From Polycyclovorans algicola TG408 (lineage in GTDB: Bacteria; Pseudomonadota; Gammaproteobacteria; Nevskiales; Nevskiaceae), in NCBI RefSeq assembly GCF_000711245.1, contig NZ_JOMH01000001.1:1978830-2042829 (forward strand): a stretch of DNA of 64,000 bases, in the 5' to 3' direction. A model generated the notes under the pieces. That model was not told where the DNA came from. It saw only the letters and a program-made list of their open reading frames with translations, and did not search any database. How positions within the stretch are numbered: the first letter of the stretch is position 1; each line of letters begins with the position of its first letter. Positions 27,490 to 40,099 of this stretch are shown here, one piece after another. Both the position numbers and the translations under genes were made by a program.

Positions 27490-28521
27490 ATGAGTTCACC
27501 CCAAGGTTTCACCTACAAAGATGCAGGGGTCGACATCGACGCCGGCGACGCATTGGTTGGCGACATCAAGCGCATCGTCAAATCGACCCATCGCAAGGAG
27601 GTGCTCGGCGGCGTCGGCGGATTCGGGGCGCTGGTCGAGTTACCGAAAAAATACAAGCAGCCGGTGTTGGTCAGCGGCACTGACGGTGTGGGCACCAAAC
27701 TGCGTTTGGCCATCGACGCCGGGGTGGTGGAAGGACTGGGCCAAGATCTGGTGGCGATGTGCGTCAACGACGTGCTGGTCACCGGCGCCGAGCCGCTGTT
27801 CTTTCTGGACTACTTCGCCACCGGCAAGCTCGACCCGCGTCAGGCCGGGCTGGTGATTCGCGGCATCGCCAAAGGGTGCAAGCTGTCCGGCTGTGCGCTG
27901 GTGGGCGGCGAAACCGCTGAGATGCCGGGCCTTTATGCCAAGGGTGATTTTGACCTCGCAGGCTTCTGCGTCGCGGTGGTGGAGAAGAAAAAGCGCATCG
28001 ATGGCACCCGTATCAAGCCGGGCGATGTGGTGATTGCACTGCCATCGTCGGGTCCGCACGCCAACGGCTATTCGCTGATCCGCAAAATTGTCGAGCACAG
28101 TGGGGCGGGGCTCGACACCCCGGTTGGGCGCACGACGCTGGGCAAGTCGTTGTTGGCGCCGACGGCCATCTACGTCAAGCCTGTCCTCGATCTGCTCGCC
28201 TCTGGCGCGCCGGTTCGTGGCATGGCGCACATCACCGGCGGCGGCATCACCGACAACCTGCCGCGCTGCTTCCCCGAGGGCGTGTCGGCCGTGATCGATA
28301 CCCAGAGCTGGACCTTGCCGCCGGTGTTCCAGTGGCTGCAGCAGGCCGGCAATGTCAGCGATGCCGAGATGCGCCGCGTCTTCAACTGCGGGGTCGGCTT
28401 CATGATGGTGGTGCCGCGCCTGAAGGCCGATGAGGCCATGGCGCAGTTGGCTGCACACAAGCTCAAGCCCTGGATTGCCGGCGAAATCATCAAGGGTGAT
28501 GGCGACGTCCGCTACGCGTGA
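27490..28521 (+). CDS. purM: Phosphoribosylformylglycinamidine cyclo-ligase PurM
   Basis: PurM (AIR synthetase) closes the imidazole ring in purine synthesis using ATP. The 343-residue protein (E. coli 345) shows [15 protein letters not shown] at the start, [29 protein letters not shown] and a C-terminal glycine-rich [14 protein letters not shown]. The ATG at 27490 is the conserved start. Its stop overlaps the purN start (GTGA), giving the classical purMN operon. Confidence 0.97.
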   Translation: MSSPQGFTYKDAGVDIDAGDALVGDIKRIVKSTHRKEVLGGVGGFGALVELPKKYKQPVLVSGTDGVGTKLRLAIDAGVVEGLGQDLVAMCVNDVLVTGAEPLFFLDYFATGKLDPRQAGLVIRGIAKGCKLSGCALVGGETAEMPGLYAKGDFDLAGFCVAVVEKKKRIDGTRIKPGDVVIALPSSGPHANGYSLIRKIVEHSGAGLDTPVGRTTLGKSLLAPTAIYVKPVLDLLASGAPVRGMAHITGGGITDNLPRCFPEGVSAVIDTQSWTLPPVFQWLQQAGNVSDAEMRRVFNCGVGFMMVVPRLKADEAMAQLAAHKLKPWIAGEIIKGDGDVRYA

Positions 28522-29177
28522 AGCGGGTCGTCGTGCTGATTTCCGGCGCCGGGCGCAACCTGCAGGCGCTGGTGGATGCCGAGCGCGACGGCAGGCTGCC
28601 GAGGTGCCTTGCCGGCGTGATCAGCAGCCGTGCCGACGCAGCGGGTCTCCAGCGGGCGTCGGCTGCAGGGTTGCCGGCACAGGTGATCACCCCCGGCGTG
28701 TTTGCCGATAGGGCCGCTTTCGATGCGGCGCTGGTGCGGCAGATTGATGCGTGGCGCGCCGACTGGGTGGTGCTTGCCGGCTTCATGCGCATTCTTACGC
28801 CAGGGTTTACGGCGCACTACGCGGGTCGGTTACTCAACATTCATCCGTCACTACTGCCGCGTCACCCCGGTTTACGCACCCACGCGGCAGTGCGTGCGGC
28901 GGGCGACACGCAGCACGGCGCCACCGTGCATTTCGTCACCGAAGCACTCGATGGTGGGCCGCGCATTATTCAGGGCGCCCTCATGGTGCGGCCCGAAGAT
29001 ACCGATGAGACACTGGCTGAGCGTGTCATGGTGGACGTCGAGCAACGCATTTATCCGCAGGCTGTGGCCTGGGCCGTGAACGGGCGCCTGGCCGTGCAGG
29101 GTGCTCACGTCGCAGCCCTTGACGGCCAAGCTTTGCACCAGCCGTTATCGTTGGACGATCTTGAAGCGGGTTTTTGA
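28518..29177 (+). CDS. purN: Phosphoribosylglycinamide formyltransferase PurN
   Basis: PurN transfers a formyl group from 10-formyl-tetrahydrofolate to GAR. The 219-residue protein has [15 protein letters not shown], the catalytic Asn/His region [16 protein letters not shown] and the Asp-containing [15 protein letters not shown]. It starts at GTG 28518, overlapping purM by four bases. Confidence 0.96.
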   Translation: MKRVVVLISGAGRNLQALVDAERDGRLPRCLAGVISSRADAAGLQRASAAGLPAQVITPGVFADRAAFDAALVRQIDAWRADWVVLAGFMRILTPGFTAHYAGRLLNIHPSLLPRHPGLRTHAAVRAAGDTQHGATVHFVTEALDGGPRIIQGALMVRPEDTDETLAERVMVDVEQRIYPQAVAWAVNGRLAVQGAHVAALDGQALHQPLSLDDLEAGF

Positions 29178-29204
29178 TCGATCAGATTACTTGGAGAACG
29201 AAGA

Positions 29205-29996
29205 ATGACGCGACTGCCCACCACTGACCGCCGGCGCACCTGGGCGACTGGCCTTGCGGCGCTGCTGCTGCTGGGCATCGCCAGTTCGGCCGCCGCTGCC
29301 AACACGCCGACGCCCCAGCCTGCGCCTGCGGCTGCGACACCCGCAGCAGAGGCGGTGCCTGCCGCGCCCGCCATGCCACCGGTCGATGGCCGTTACACCC
29401 TGCGTCGTGGTGTGCTCAAGCTCGGCACGGCCGACTTTTCCCTGATCGACTTGGGGGGTGATTGTTACCGCTATGCCTACGCCGCCAACCCGACCGGGCT
29501 GGCGCGCATGTTCATCGGTCGCATCGTCGAGGCCAGTGAATTCTGCATGGACGACGGTGCGCTGGTGCCGCGCACCTACTCGTTCAACCGCGAGGACGAG
29601 AAGGACGAGAACTACGTGCTGCGCTTTGACCACGAAGAAGGCGTGGCGCGCACGGACGACGGTGTCGAGATCGAGTTTGAAGGCGCGGTGCACGACCGCC
29701 TTTCGTTGCAAATGGCCGTGCAGCGCTGGGTGATTGTCAACAAGGGTGCGGTGTCGGATGCGACGTACACCGTGGTCCAGGTTGAGCCTGACGAGGTCAA
29801 GGCCTATGAGTTTCGGATGGCGGCGCGCGAAACCATCGACCTGGGTCAGGGGCCCATCGAGACGGTCAGGGTCGAGCGCGTCGACCCCAGCCGCCGCTCG
29901 ATTCGTGTTTGGGTCGATCCGGCACAGGGGTACCGCATCGTCCAGGTCGAACACCTCAAGGACGGGAACGCGCAGTTCCAGATGCAGTTGAACTGA
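29205..29996 (+). CDS. DUF3108 secreted protein
   Basis: The 263-residue protein starts behind a GGAG site, with a signal peptide (about 1-34) and then an Ala/Pro-rich linker. The remaining beta-rich domain fits DUF3108: YTLRRGVLKLGTADFSLID and FNREDEKDENYVLRFDHEEG. DUF3108 proteins often follow purN in gammaproteobacteria, usually after a second DUF3108 gene. They are periplasmic proteins of unknown function. Confidence 0.83.
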   Translation: MTRLPTTDRRRTWATGLAALLLLGIASSAAAANTPTPQPAPAAATPAAEAVPAAPAMPPVDGRYTLRRGVLKLGTADFSLIDLGGDCYRYAYAANPTGLARMFIGRIVEASEFCMDDGALVPRTYSFNREDEKDENYVLRFDHEEGVARTDDGVEIEFEGAVHDRLSLQMAVQRWVIVNKGAVSDATYTVVQVEPDEVKAYEFRMAARETIDLGQGPIETVRVERVDPSRRSIRVWVDPAQGYRIVQVEHLKDGNAQFQMQLN

Positions 29997-30011
29997 GCAA
30001 GCGACGCAGCG

Positions 30012-30473
30012 TCACATCGCCAGAATCTTGTTCCAGTGCGCCTCGCGGACCGGCGTCACCGACAGCCGCGAACCGGGCGCGAGCACCGCAAGGCCGGCCA
30101 GTTCGTCGTCAGCCTTGGCCTTGAGCATGGCCAGCGTGATCGGCTTTTTCAGCTTGCGCTTGAAGCGTACGTCGACCAGCAGCCAGCGTGGGTTCTCCAG
30201 GGTTGATTTGGCGTCGTAATGATCTGACTTCGGATCAAATTGCGTCGGGTCGGGATAAGCCTTGCTGACGATATCAACCACGCCGACGATGCCCGGCTCC
30301 GCGCAACTGGAATGGTAGAAAAATGCCTGGTCGCCGACCTGGAACTGGTCGCGAAACATGTTGCGAACCTGGTAGTTGCGCACCCCGTCCCAGGCTTCGG
30401 TTTTCTTCGGCCGCGCGGCCAGGTCGTCAATCGAAAAACAGTCGGGCTCGGACTTCATCAGCCAGTAGGCCAT
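30012..30473 (-). CDS. EVE domain protein
   Basis: The 153-residue protein is a complete EVE domain, related to eukaryotic THYN1. It starts YWLMKSEPDCFSIDDL, has WDGVRNYQVRNMFRD and the aromatic-cage region QAFFYHSSCAEPGIVG. EVE/PUA-like folds bind modified bases, so a role in recognising modified DNA or RNA is possible, but none is shown for this bacterial subgroup. It follows fau with a 16-base overlap, a usual pairing. Confidence 0.9.
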   Translation of the reverse strand: MAYWLMKSEPDCFSIDDLAARPKKTEAWDGVRNYQVRNMFRDQFQVGDQAFFYHSSCAEPGIVGVVDIVSKAYPDPTQFDPKSDHYDAKSTLENPRWLLVDVRFKRKLKKPITLAMLKAKADDELAGLAVLAPGSRLSVTPVREAHWNKILAM

Positions 30474-31072
30474 CGGGGTCTCCGGTCAGTTATCAGGGCG
30501 TCGAGGGGGCGGTCCCAAGGTTCACACGGGAGCTGATCGACACATTGTTGTGCGTATGCCCAGCCCAGCCAACGCGGCAGGTGCTGGGGGTTGTCGCGCA
30601 GGCGGTCATAGTAGCCGCCGCCGGCGCCGAGGCGGTTCAGTTGCGTATCGACGCCCACCAACGGCACCACCAGCCATTGCAGCCGGTTAAGAGGAATGCG
30701 TGGCTTGTTCTGACGCGGCGCGCGAATGCCATAGCGCCCGTGTGCCAGCCGGGTGCGAGAGGTTAATGCGACCCACAGCATGCGGCCTTCAGCGCGGGGC
30801 ACCGGCACGTAAACCTCCACCCCCCTCTGACGCAACGCGGCGATCAGTGCGGTGGTGGCCAGCTCGGCGCCGTGGTGCAGATAAACACCGACGCGACGAG
30901 CGCGGCGCAGACCCGGCAGGGCGAGGGTTTTGACGGTGCAGCGCCGCGCAGCGAGACGGCGTTGTCGTGGACTCAGCAAGCGTCGTTGCCGGCGCAGGTG
31001 TCGACGCAGATGCTGCTTGCGCAGCGCCGCTGTGTCGAGGTGATCGAAGGTGTCTCCCGCGCATGCCGTCAT
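30458..31072 (-). CDS. fau: 5-formyltetrahydrofolate cyclo-ligase (YgfA/Fau)
   Basis: The enzyme converts 5-formyl-THF to 5,10-methenyl-THF with ATP. The protein shows an Arg-rich N-terminus, VGVYLHHGAELATTALI, VPLVGVDTQLNRLGAGGGYYDR (the diagnostic glycine motif) and GWAYAQQCVDQLP. The ATG at 31072 is favoured because AGGTGA lies 8 bases before it; GTG 31084 is the alternative. Either start lies inside the 3' arm of the 6S RNA gene, and no later ATG or GTG precedes the conserved part. Confidence 0.9.
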   Translation of the reverse strand: MTACAGDTFDHLDTAALRKQHLRRHLRRQRRLLSPRQRRLAARRCTVKTLALPGLRRARRVGVYLHHGAELATTALIAALRQRGVEVYVPVPRAEGRMLWVALTSRTRLAHGRYGIRAPRQNKPRIPLNRLQWLVVPLVGVDTQLNRLGAGGGYYDRLRDNPQHLPRWLGWAYAQQCVDQLPCEPWDRPLDALITDRRPRWPTG

Positions 31073-31237
31073 CGGCTCTGTCACCTTGAGACGTGCGTCT
31101 CAAGTGGGTGCGTTTTCACGCTTTTGGGCTTCCCGCTGCAAAGGCGGGCCTGCACGCCCAGCGTGGTCCGGCTCCCGGTTTTTTGCAAATAGGCTCAAGG
31201 GGTTGGGAGCTGATTAACCAACATGGCAGGAGACACC
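31049..31237 (-). ncRNA. ssrS: 6S RNA (SsrS)
   Basis: 6S RNA mimics an open promoter and sequesters RNA polymerase with sigma-70 in stationary phase. On the reverse strand the 189-base segment is closed by GGTGTCTCC (from 31237) pairing with GGAGACACC (ending at 31049), with the stem continuing through GCCATG/CATGCGC. Inside are the family landmarks CCCTTGAGCC, GGGAAGCCCAAAA and a CTTGAGAC/GTCTCAAG hairpin near the 3' side, matching the E. coli layout. It lies between zapA and fau, the conserved place for ssrS. Confidence 0.88.
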
Positions 31238-31252
31238 AACGCGAGTTTATCG

Positions 31253-31567
31253 CTATTCAAGCGTCAGTGTGTTGTCAATGTCGAGACGCAGTTGCCGCAC
31301 TCGTTCGGCAGCCGCTTGTTCACTAACGGTCTGGCCGTCAACACCCTGATTCTCGAGCAGTTCACGCGTCAGATTGAGCGCCGCCATGACCGCAATTTTC
31401 TCGGCACCGAGCGCCTTGCCACGGCGGCGGATGGTGGTCATCCGTTCGTTGAGATGGTCGGCCGAGCGGATCAAAGTGTCGTGCTCGGCTTCGGGGCAAG
31501 CAACGGTGTATTCCTTGCCCATGATGCGAACGGTGATGCTGACGGGTTCGGCTTGGCGTTGGCTCAC
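31253..31567 (-). CDS. zapA: Cell division protein ZapA
   Basis: ZapA binds FtsZ and promotes ring bundling at mid-cell. The 104-residue protein has the ZapA N-terminal beta domain (VSITVRIMGKEYTVACPEAEHDTL), the DHLNERM helix and a C-terminal coiled coil (KIAVMAALNLTRELLENQ). It starts at GTG 31567, overlapping the zapB-like gene by four bases. The 6S RNA promoter is likely within its 3' end. Confidence 0.93.
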   Translation of the reverse strand: MSQRQAEPVSITVRIMGKEYTVACPEAEHDTLIRSADHLNERMTTIRRRGKALGAEKIAVMAALNLTRELLENQGVDGQTVSEQAAAERVRQLRLDIDNTLTLE

Positions 31568-31809
31568 GTTCGGGGCTCCTCAGTGTCGGGCGCGTCCTCA
31601 TCAAGCAGGCTAGACGCCTCGGACGGCGTGTCTTCGAGCGAGCGGATGCGATCAACGATGGCTTCAATACGGCGACGCAGCTCGCTGTTGAGCGCCACCA
31701 GGCGGTCGCGCTCTTGCAGCGCGCGCTTCAACTCCAGCCGCGACTGGCGGTAGGCGGTGTTGAGGCGCTGAACGCGGTCTTCAAGGTGTTGCAGTTCAGC
31801 TTCGAGCAT
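31564..31809 (-). CDS. ZapB-like coiled-coil protein (TIGR02449 family)
   Basis: The 81-residue protein is nearly all coiled coil (LEAELQHLEDRVQRLN, LELKRALQERDRLVALN) with an acidic tail. It fits the TIGR02449 family that precedes zapA in many gammaproteobacteria and is considered ZapB-like, connecting ZapA-FtsZ. ATG 31809 is chosen; TTG 31815 is less likely. A strong terminator lies only about 10 bases upstream. Confidence 0.85.
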   Translation of the reverse strand: MLEAELQHLEDRVQRLNTAYRQSRLELKRALQERDRLVALNSELRRRIEAIVDRIRSLEDTPSEASSLLDEDAPDTEEPRT

Positions 31810-31819
31810 GAGCAACTAG

Positions 31820-31855
31820 AAAAAAGGCGACGGCCGTGAGTATACGACCGTCGCC
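31820..31855 (-). terminator. Rho-independent terminator after the DegP-like gene
   Basis: On the reverse strand GGCGACGG (from 31855) and CCGTCGCC form an 8-bp GC-rich stem with a 14-base loop, followed by six T. It lies 57 bases past the protease stop. The T-run ends about 10 bases before the zapB-like start codon, so a promoter for the zap genes would have to overlap the hairpin or lie upstream of it. Confidence 0.75.
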
Positions 31856-31912
31856 GGGGATATTGAGCCAGCGCCGTCTATCGTCTCGACGGCGCGGCCT
31901 GAAGCCTGAGGA

Positions 31913-33361
31913 CTACTGCACGACGATGAACAGCGCACCGGCGCCGCGGCGCACGTGCAACAGCATCTGCCCCTGGCCGGATTCTTTGACCCGTTCCTGA
32001 AACTCACCCACGCTCTCGACCGGTTGACGGTTGACGCCGATGATCACGTCGCCGTCACGCAGGCCGGCGCGGGCTGCCGGTGAGCCGCGCTCCACCGACT
32101 GAACGCTGACGCCCTGCTCAATGCCATCCGCCATTGATTGCTCGGTGAGCGGACCGAACTGCGCACCGGCAAGTCGTTCGTTGACGTTGTCTCCGGCCGC
32201 CACGGTGTCGTCATCGGCACCGCCCACATCGACCTTGACCGTCCGCTTCTTGCCTTCGCGGATGATGGTCAGCTCGGCGGTGTCGCCAATCCGCAGCAGG
32301 CCCACCTTGTTGCGCAGCTCGGCAAAATCGCGGACCGAGCGACCGTTGAACTCCGTGATGATGTCCTCAGGCTGCACGCCCGCCTTCTCGGCGGGCGAGT
32401 CGGGCAGGACCCGGGTGACCAGCGCGCCGCGGGTGCTGTCGAGTTTGAAGGCCTCGGCCAGTTCGCCGGTGATGTTCTGCCCGGTGATGCCGATACGGCC
32501 ACGCTGCACCTCACCGAACTCGATGAGCTGCGCCATCACGTTCTCGACCAGATTGGTGGGAATGGCGAACCCGATGCCGATGTTGCCGCCCGAGCGCGAC
32601 AAAATATTGGATGGCACGCCGACCAGTTCGCCGCGCAGGTTGACCAGCGCACCGCCGGAGTTGCCGGGGTTGATTGAGGCGTCGGTCTGGATGAAGTCTT
32701 CGTAGCCGCCTTCGCTGATGCCGGTCTGGCGTGACAGGCCGCTGATGATGCCGCTGGTCACCGTCTGGTGCAGGCCAAACGGCGAGCCGATGGCAACCAC
32801 GTAATCACCGACCAGCAGCTTGTCGGAGTCGGCCAGCGGCAGCGCCACCAGATTCTCGGCCTCGATTTGCAGGATGGCGATGTCGGTGTCGGGATCGGTG
32901 CCGATCAGCTTGGCGACAAACTCGCGGTCATCGTTGAGGCGAACCTTGATCTCATCGGCTTCGGCCACCACGTGGCTGTTGGTGACCACGTAGCCATTCT
33001 TTGCATCGACGATCACGCCCGAGCCGATGGACTGGGCCTCACGTTCCGGCATCTGGTCGGGGTCGGGCATGCCGAAGAAGCGCCGGAACATCGGGTCTTC
33101 CATGAACGGTGACATGCGCCCCTGTGCCTGGGTGACGGTGACCGAGATGTTGATCACGGCCGGCATGGTGTTCTGCAGCATTGGCGCCAGTGAGGGCAGT
33201 TCGCCGGTCAGCGGCACGGCCACTTGCGTGACTTCCGTGCGGGCATTCTCAGTCTTGGCTTCAGCCGGCTCGGGCGAGCCCGACATGATGCAGGCTGCGG
33301 TGACCATCGAAAGTGAGATCGCCAGCGGGGCGATGATTTTTTGCTTGAATGTCAGAGACAT
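31913..33361 (-). CDS. DegP/DegQ/MucD-like periplasmic serine protease
   Basis: The 482-residue HtrA-family protease degrades and chaperones misfolded envelope proteins. It has a signal peptide (a cysteine at 24 in MVTAAC may make it a lipoprotein, though Thr at -3 is unusual), a trypsin-like domain with His130 (TNSHVV), Asp160 (DTDIAIL) and Ser235 (NPGNSGGAL), and two PDZ domains (about 280-375 and 395-480). Close to Pseudomonas MucD in layout; no rseA/rpoE operon is next to it here. Confidence 0.93.
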   Translation of the reverse strand: MSLTFKQKIIAPLAISLSMVTAACIMSGSPEPAEAKTENARTEVTQVAVPLTGELPSLAPMLQNTMPAVINISVTVTQAQGRMSPFMEDPMFRRFFGMPDPDQMPEREAQSIGSGVIVDAKNGYVVTNSHVVAEADEIKVRLNDDREFVAKLIGTDPDTDIAILQIEAENLVALPLADSDKLLVGDYVVAIGSPFGLHQTVTSGIISGLSRQTGISEGGYEDFIQTDASINPGNSGGALVNLRGELVGVPSNILSRSGGNIGIGFAIPTNLVENVMAQLIEFGEVQRGRIGITGQNITGELAEAFKLDSTRGALVTRVLPDSPAEKAGVQPEDIITEFNGRSVRDFAELRNKVGLLRIGDTAELTIIREGKKRTVKVDVGGADDDTVAAGDNVNERLAGAQFGPLTEQSMADGIEQGVSVQSVERGSPAARAGLRDGDVIIGVNRQPVESVGEFQERVKESGQGQMLLHVRRGAGALFIVVQ

Positions 33362-33456
33362 GGCGTTCCCAATGAAGAGTTGAAGTGTCGATGCATCGCG
33401 GGCTCAGACCGTGGCCGGTCATATTAGGTTCGCGGCGACCTCGATGGAGGGCGGCA

Positions 33457-34518
33457 TCAAACCTGAGTATGCGGCCGCTGCAAGGCCTCGTTTGCGCTGC
33501 TGCGCAAACCCCTGCCCAACCGTAGCAAACTCAATGACAGGCGATCGCTCAGGGTCTGCGGTGGCTTGAAGCGGACGTGGATCAGGTCGGCCGTGTCGAT
33601 CTGCGACAGCAGCCAGTCGTCGCTGGTCTGCAACTTGTCGGTCAGCTTCAGTGCCAGCGCCTGCTGGCCGTACCAGTGCTCGCCGGTGGCGACCGCTTCA
33701 ATGTCGAGCTGCGGGCGGTGCTCCACGACGAACGACTTGAATAGGCCGTGGGTCAGTTCCAGCTCTTCGCGAAACTTGGCACGCCCGGCTTCGGTGTTTT
33801 CGCCCAGCATGGTCAGGGTGCGTTTGTAGGCCCCGGCGGTGTGCAGTTCGACATCGACGTCGTGCTTCTTCAGCAGCCGGTGCACGTTGGGCACCTGGGC
33901 GACCACGCCGATGGAACCGAGCACCGCGAACGGTGCCGAGATGATCTGGTTGGCGACGCAGGCCATCAGGTAGCCGCCGCTGGCCGCCATCATGTCAACG
34001 GCGACGGTGAGCTTGAGGCCACGGTCGCGAATCCGCTGCAGTTGCGAAGCCGCCAGCCCGTAGGCATGCACCAGGCCGCCGGGGCTTTCGAGTCGCAGCA
34101 GCACTTCGTCGTGGTCCTGTGCGGCCTGGAGCACGGCGGAGATTTCATCGCGCAGCGCGTCGGTGGCGTCGGCACTCAGGTTGCCGTCGAAGTCCAGCAC
34201 GAAGATCCGAGGCTTGGCGTCTGGCGTTTTGCCCGCCTTGATCGCGGCCTTGGCTGCTTTGGCACGTGCCTTGTCGGCCTTCTTTCTGGTCTTGGCAGCC
34301 GCCTTCATTTCGGCGCTGCTCTTAAACTCACCCTTGACGCTGTCGGCCAGCCATTCAAAGCGTTCGTTGAGGCTGCGCACGTCCAGCCGCTCGGGCGAGT
34401 GCGATTGACGCGCCTGGCGTACTGCGGAGGCGATCCCGCCGATCGCAAGCACGATCACCACCAATACCGTGATCGCCTTGGCGGCGAACAGCCCGTACTG
34501 CATGAGGAATTCCGTCAA
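33457..34518 (-). CDS. sohB: SohB inner membrane S49 family protease
   Basis: The 353-residue protein aligns end to end with E. coli SohB: one N-terminal membrane helix (about 8-30), a charged Lys/Ala-rich linker (65-100), then the S49 domain with VLLRLESPGGLVHAYGLAASQLQ, catalytic Ser in DMMAASGGYLMACV and catalytic Lys in GAYKRTLTMLGENTEAGR. Start TTG 34518 is supported by GGGAG 7 bases upstream and by alignment to the E. coli start; ATG 34503 would shorten it. Divergent from leuS. Confidence 0.94.
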   Translation of the reverse strand: MTEFLMQYGLFAAKAITVLVVIVLAIGGIASAVRQARQSHSPERLDVRSLNERFEWLADSVKGEFKSSAEMKAAAKTRKKADKARAKAAKAAIKAGKTPDAKPRIFVLDFDGNLSADATDALRDEISAVLQAAQDHDEVLLRLESPGGLVHAYGLAASQLQRIRDRGLKLTVAVDMMAASGGYLMACVANQIISAPFAVLGSIGVVAQVPNVHRLLKKHDVDVELHTAGAYKRTLTMLGENTEAGRAKFREELELTHGLFKSFVVEHRPQLDIEAVATGEHWYGQQALALKLTDKLQTSDDWLLSQIDTADLIHVRFKPPQTLSDRLSLSLLRLGRGLRSSANEALQRPHTQV

Positions 34519-34614
34519 ACCCGTCTCCCAATGTCGCAGGCGGCAGGGCGCCGCCGGCTAACCGATTGCTTAGAATGGTTGCCATTCCACCCACTTCAAG
34601 TGGCGTTCGCGTAA

Positions 34615-37931
<3,317 letters not shown>

Positions 37932-39090
37932 CCTCGATGTCGTGAAGGCCCCGACGGCGTAAGCCTGCGGCGATGTGCGTTGCGCAGCCGATGTTGCTGC
38001 TGACGATGACCTGCGGCGACAAGGCGCTGGCAGCCGCCAGCTTGGGCGCGAGATGTGCATCGGCGATACGCGGATGGGCCAGCAGATGATGCCCGGCTGC
38101 GCCGCAGCAACTCGGTGCCGCGTCGAGCTCGACCACGGTCAGACCCGGAATTCTTGCCAGTAACCCGTCAATGTCGGCATCGCTGCCGAGTGCATTGCGG
38201 TGCGTGCACGGTCGTTGCACCGCGACGCGCAGTGGCAGTGATCGCGGCGTCAGGTCGGCCGGCCATCGTTGTCGAATCAGGCTCAGCACTTCGTGATGGC
38301 CGGCGCGCAGCGCCGCATCCGGATGCGTGCGCAACTGGGCGGCGCAGCCGCTGGCGAGGCTGACGATGGGGCGCGTGCCCGCTGCTCGGGCCAGTGCGCT
38401 CTCCTGTTGCGCTGCCAAGTCTGCCAGTCCGGCGTGGCGTGCCATCGCCCCGCAGCAGACACCGGTCAGCGACCGGCTGGCGATGCCCAGCGCGCCGAGC
38501 ACGGCCTGCGCAGCCTCATCCGTTGCCGGGTCCAGTGCGGCGCCGACACAACTGCCAAAACGCCAGAACTCGGGCTGTTTGGTGACCGAGGTGGGACGGG
38601 TGATGGTCTGGGCCGGTCGGCCGACCTTGGGGGGCAACAGACTCAGAAGACGAATCAGCGGGTGACGGTGCGCGTATCTGGCTGCGAGGCGGCCGAGTGT
38701 GCTGACCTGCCAGAGGCGCGCGCTCCAGCGCAGCAATCGTTGTCCGAGCGGATGGGTCAGCGCGGCGATCCAGTGACACAGGCCCGGCTGTGGTCGTTCC
38801 GCCAGCAGGCGCGCGCGCCCCGCGTCCAGAATCTGGTGGTAAGGCACGCGCGCCGGGCACACGGGTTCACAGGCGCGGCACCCCAGGCAGCCGTCGAGGT
38901 GTGCTTGCAAGCCATCGGTGGCGGCCAGCGCGCCGCTGGCCAGCGCCTGCATCAAGGTGATGCGGCCACGCGGTGAATCGCCTTCGTGTCCGGTCTGTCC
39001 GTAGCTGGGGCAATGCGGCAGGCAGAGCCCGCATTTGACGCACTGGTCGGCAGCCTCAAACGGAAAATCGGGGCGATGGGCCATGGTCTT

Positions 39091-39096
39091 TATAAT
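39091..39096 (+). promoter_or_regulatory. Candidate -10 box for the DUF481 gene
   Basis: A perfect TATAAT lies 50 bases upstream of the DUF481 start codon and just past the divergent Fe-S protein start. The -35 region at the usual distance is poor, so this is a partial match only. Confidence 0.35.
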
Positions 39097-39145
39097 ACGG
39101 GTTGCGGTTTTCGGGCCGTGCCCATTTTTCGTCAAGGATTCGTTG

Positions 39146-40096
39146 ATGCGTTGTTTTCGGCTGTTGCCGCTGTTTTGCCTGCCCGTCCTCGCTTGGGCGC
39201 AAACCGAAGAAGTCATGCCCACCCCGGCGCCGCAGCCGGTGATTGAAGAAGCAGCCCCAGCGCAGCCCGCCGACACGCAACCTGCTGAGTCGTCACCCGC
39301 CCCCGAAGCCGAAGACCCGGCGGCTGCAACGCCGTCGGCCGCAGAGGGCGAAGACGCTGCGGCAGAAAGTGCGGCGTCTGGCGAAGCGCTGACCGAGTCC
39401 GAGAAGCAGACCCTTGCCGAAGCCCAGGCCGAAGTCGAGGAGGCGCCCGGTCCATGGAGCGGTGATGTCGGATTTGGTTACCTGTCGACCACCGGCAGCT
39501 CCGAGGCCACCAGCTACAACACCAAACTCGGTCTGACGTATTCGGTTGAGCGGTTCAAGAACGCGTTTTCGTTCAGCACCATCTACGGCGAGCAGGAAGG
39601 CGTGCGCGCCATTGAGCGTTACACGCTGACCAACCAGTTTGACTACAACCTCAACGTTCGCGATTTCGCCTTTGTGGCGGTCGATTTCGAAAAAGATCTG
39701 TTCGGGTCAGTTCGGGAGCGCACCAGTCAAACCTTCGGTTACGGTCGTCGGCTTTTGCGCGGGCCGGTCCACACCTTAAATGTCAATGCCGGTGTCGGTA
39801 GTCGGCAGCAGTTGCCGCAGGAGGGTGGCAGTCGAGAAGTCGACTTCATTGGCCGTGTGTCGGCCGACTACCTGTGGAAGATCTCCGAGACCAGTTCGTT
39901 CTCGCAGAAGCTGCGTATCGAGTCGGGCGTCGAAAGCACGTTCACCGAGGCCGTTAGCGAACTGACGCTGAGCATCATCGGTAACGTGGCGGCCAATGTG
40001 TCGTTTACCGCGCGCGACAACAGCGTGGCGTCAATCAATTCGCAGCGCACCGACACGTTTACCGCGGTCAACCTTGCCTACCAGTTCGGGAAGTAG
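39146..40096 (+). CDS. DUF481 outer-membrane-type protein
   Basis: The 316-residue protein has a signal peptide (MRCFRLLPLFCLPVLAWA), a long Ala/Glu/Pro-rich linker (about 20-105) and a C-terminal DUF481 domain with GDVGFGYLSTTGSSEATSYN, typical of beta-barrel YdiY-like proteins, ending LAYQFGK. DUF481 members are putative salt-induced outer membrane proteins of unknown role. ATG 39146 is chosen for its signal peptide; the frame is open to 39035. Confidence 0.85.
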   Translation: MRCFRLLPLFCLPVLAWAQTEEVMPTPAPQPVIEEAAPAQPADTQPAESSPAPEAEDPAAATPSAAEGEDAAAESAASGEALTESEKQTLAEAQAEVEEAPGPWSGDVGFGYLSTTGSSEATSYNTKLGLTYSVERFKNAFSFSTIYGEQEGVRAIERYTLTNQFDYNLNVRDFAFVAVDFEKDLFGSVRERTSQTFGYGRRLLRGPVHTLNVNAGVGSRQQLPQEGGSREVDFIGRVSADYLWKISETSSFSQKLRIESGVESTFTEAVSELTLSIIGNVAANVSFTARDNSVASINSQRTDTFTAVNLAYQFGK

Positions 40097-40099
40097 CCG

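Noticed and set aside
37932-39276. Extension of the GlcF-like gene upstream to 39276
   Set aside because: The added 64 residues lie across the divergent DUF481 promoter and signal peptide and have no Fe-S protein similarity; ATG 39084 immediately precedes the first cluster motif.
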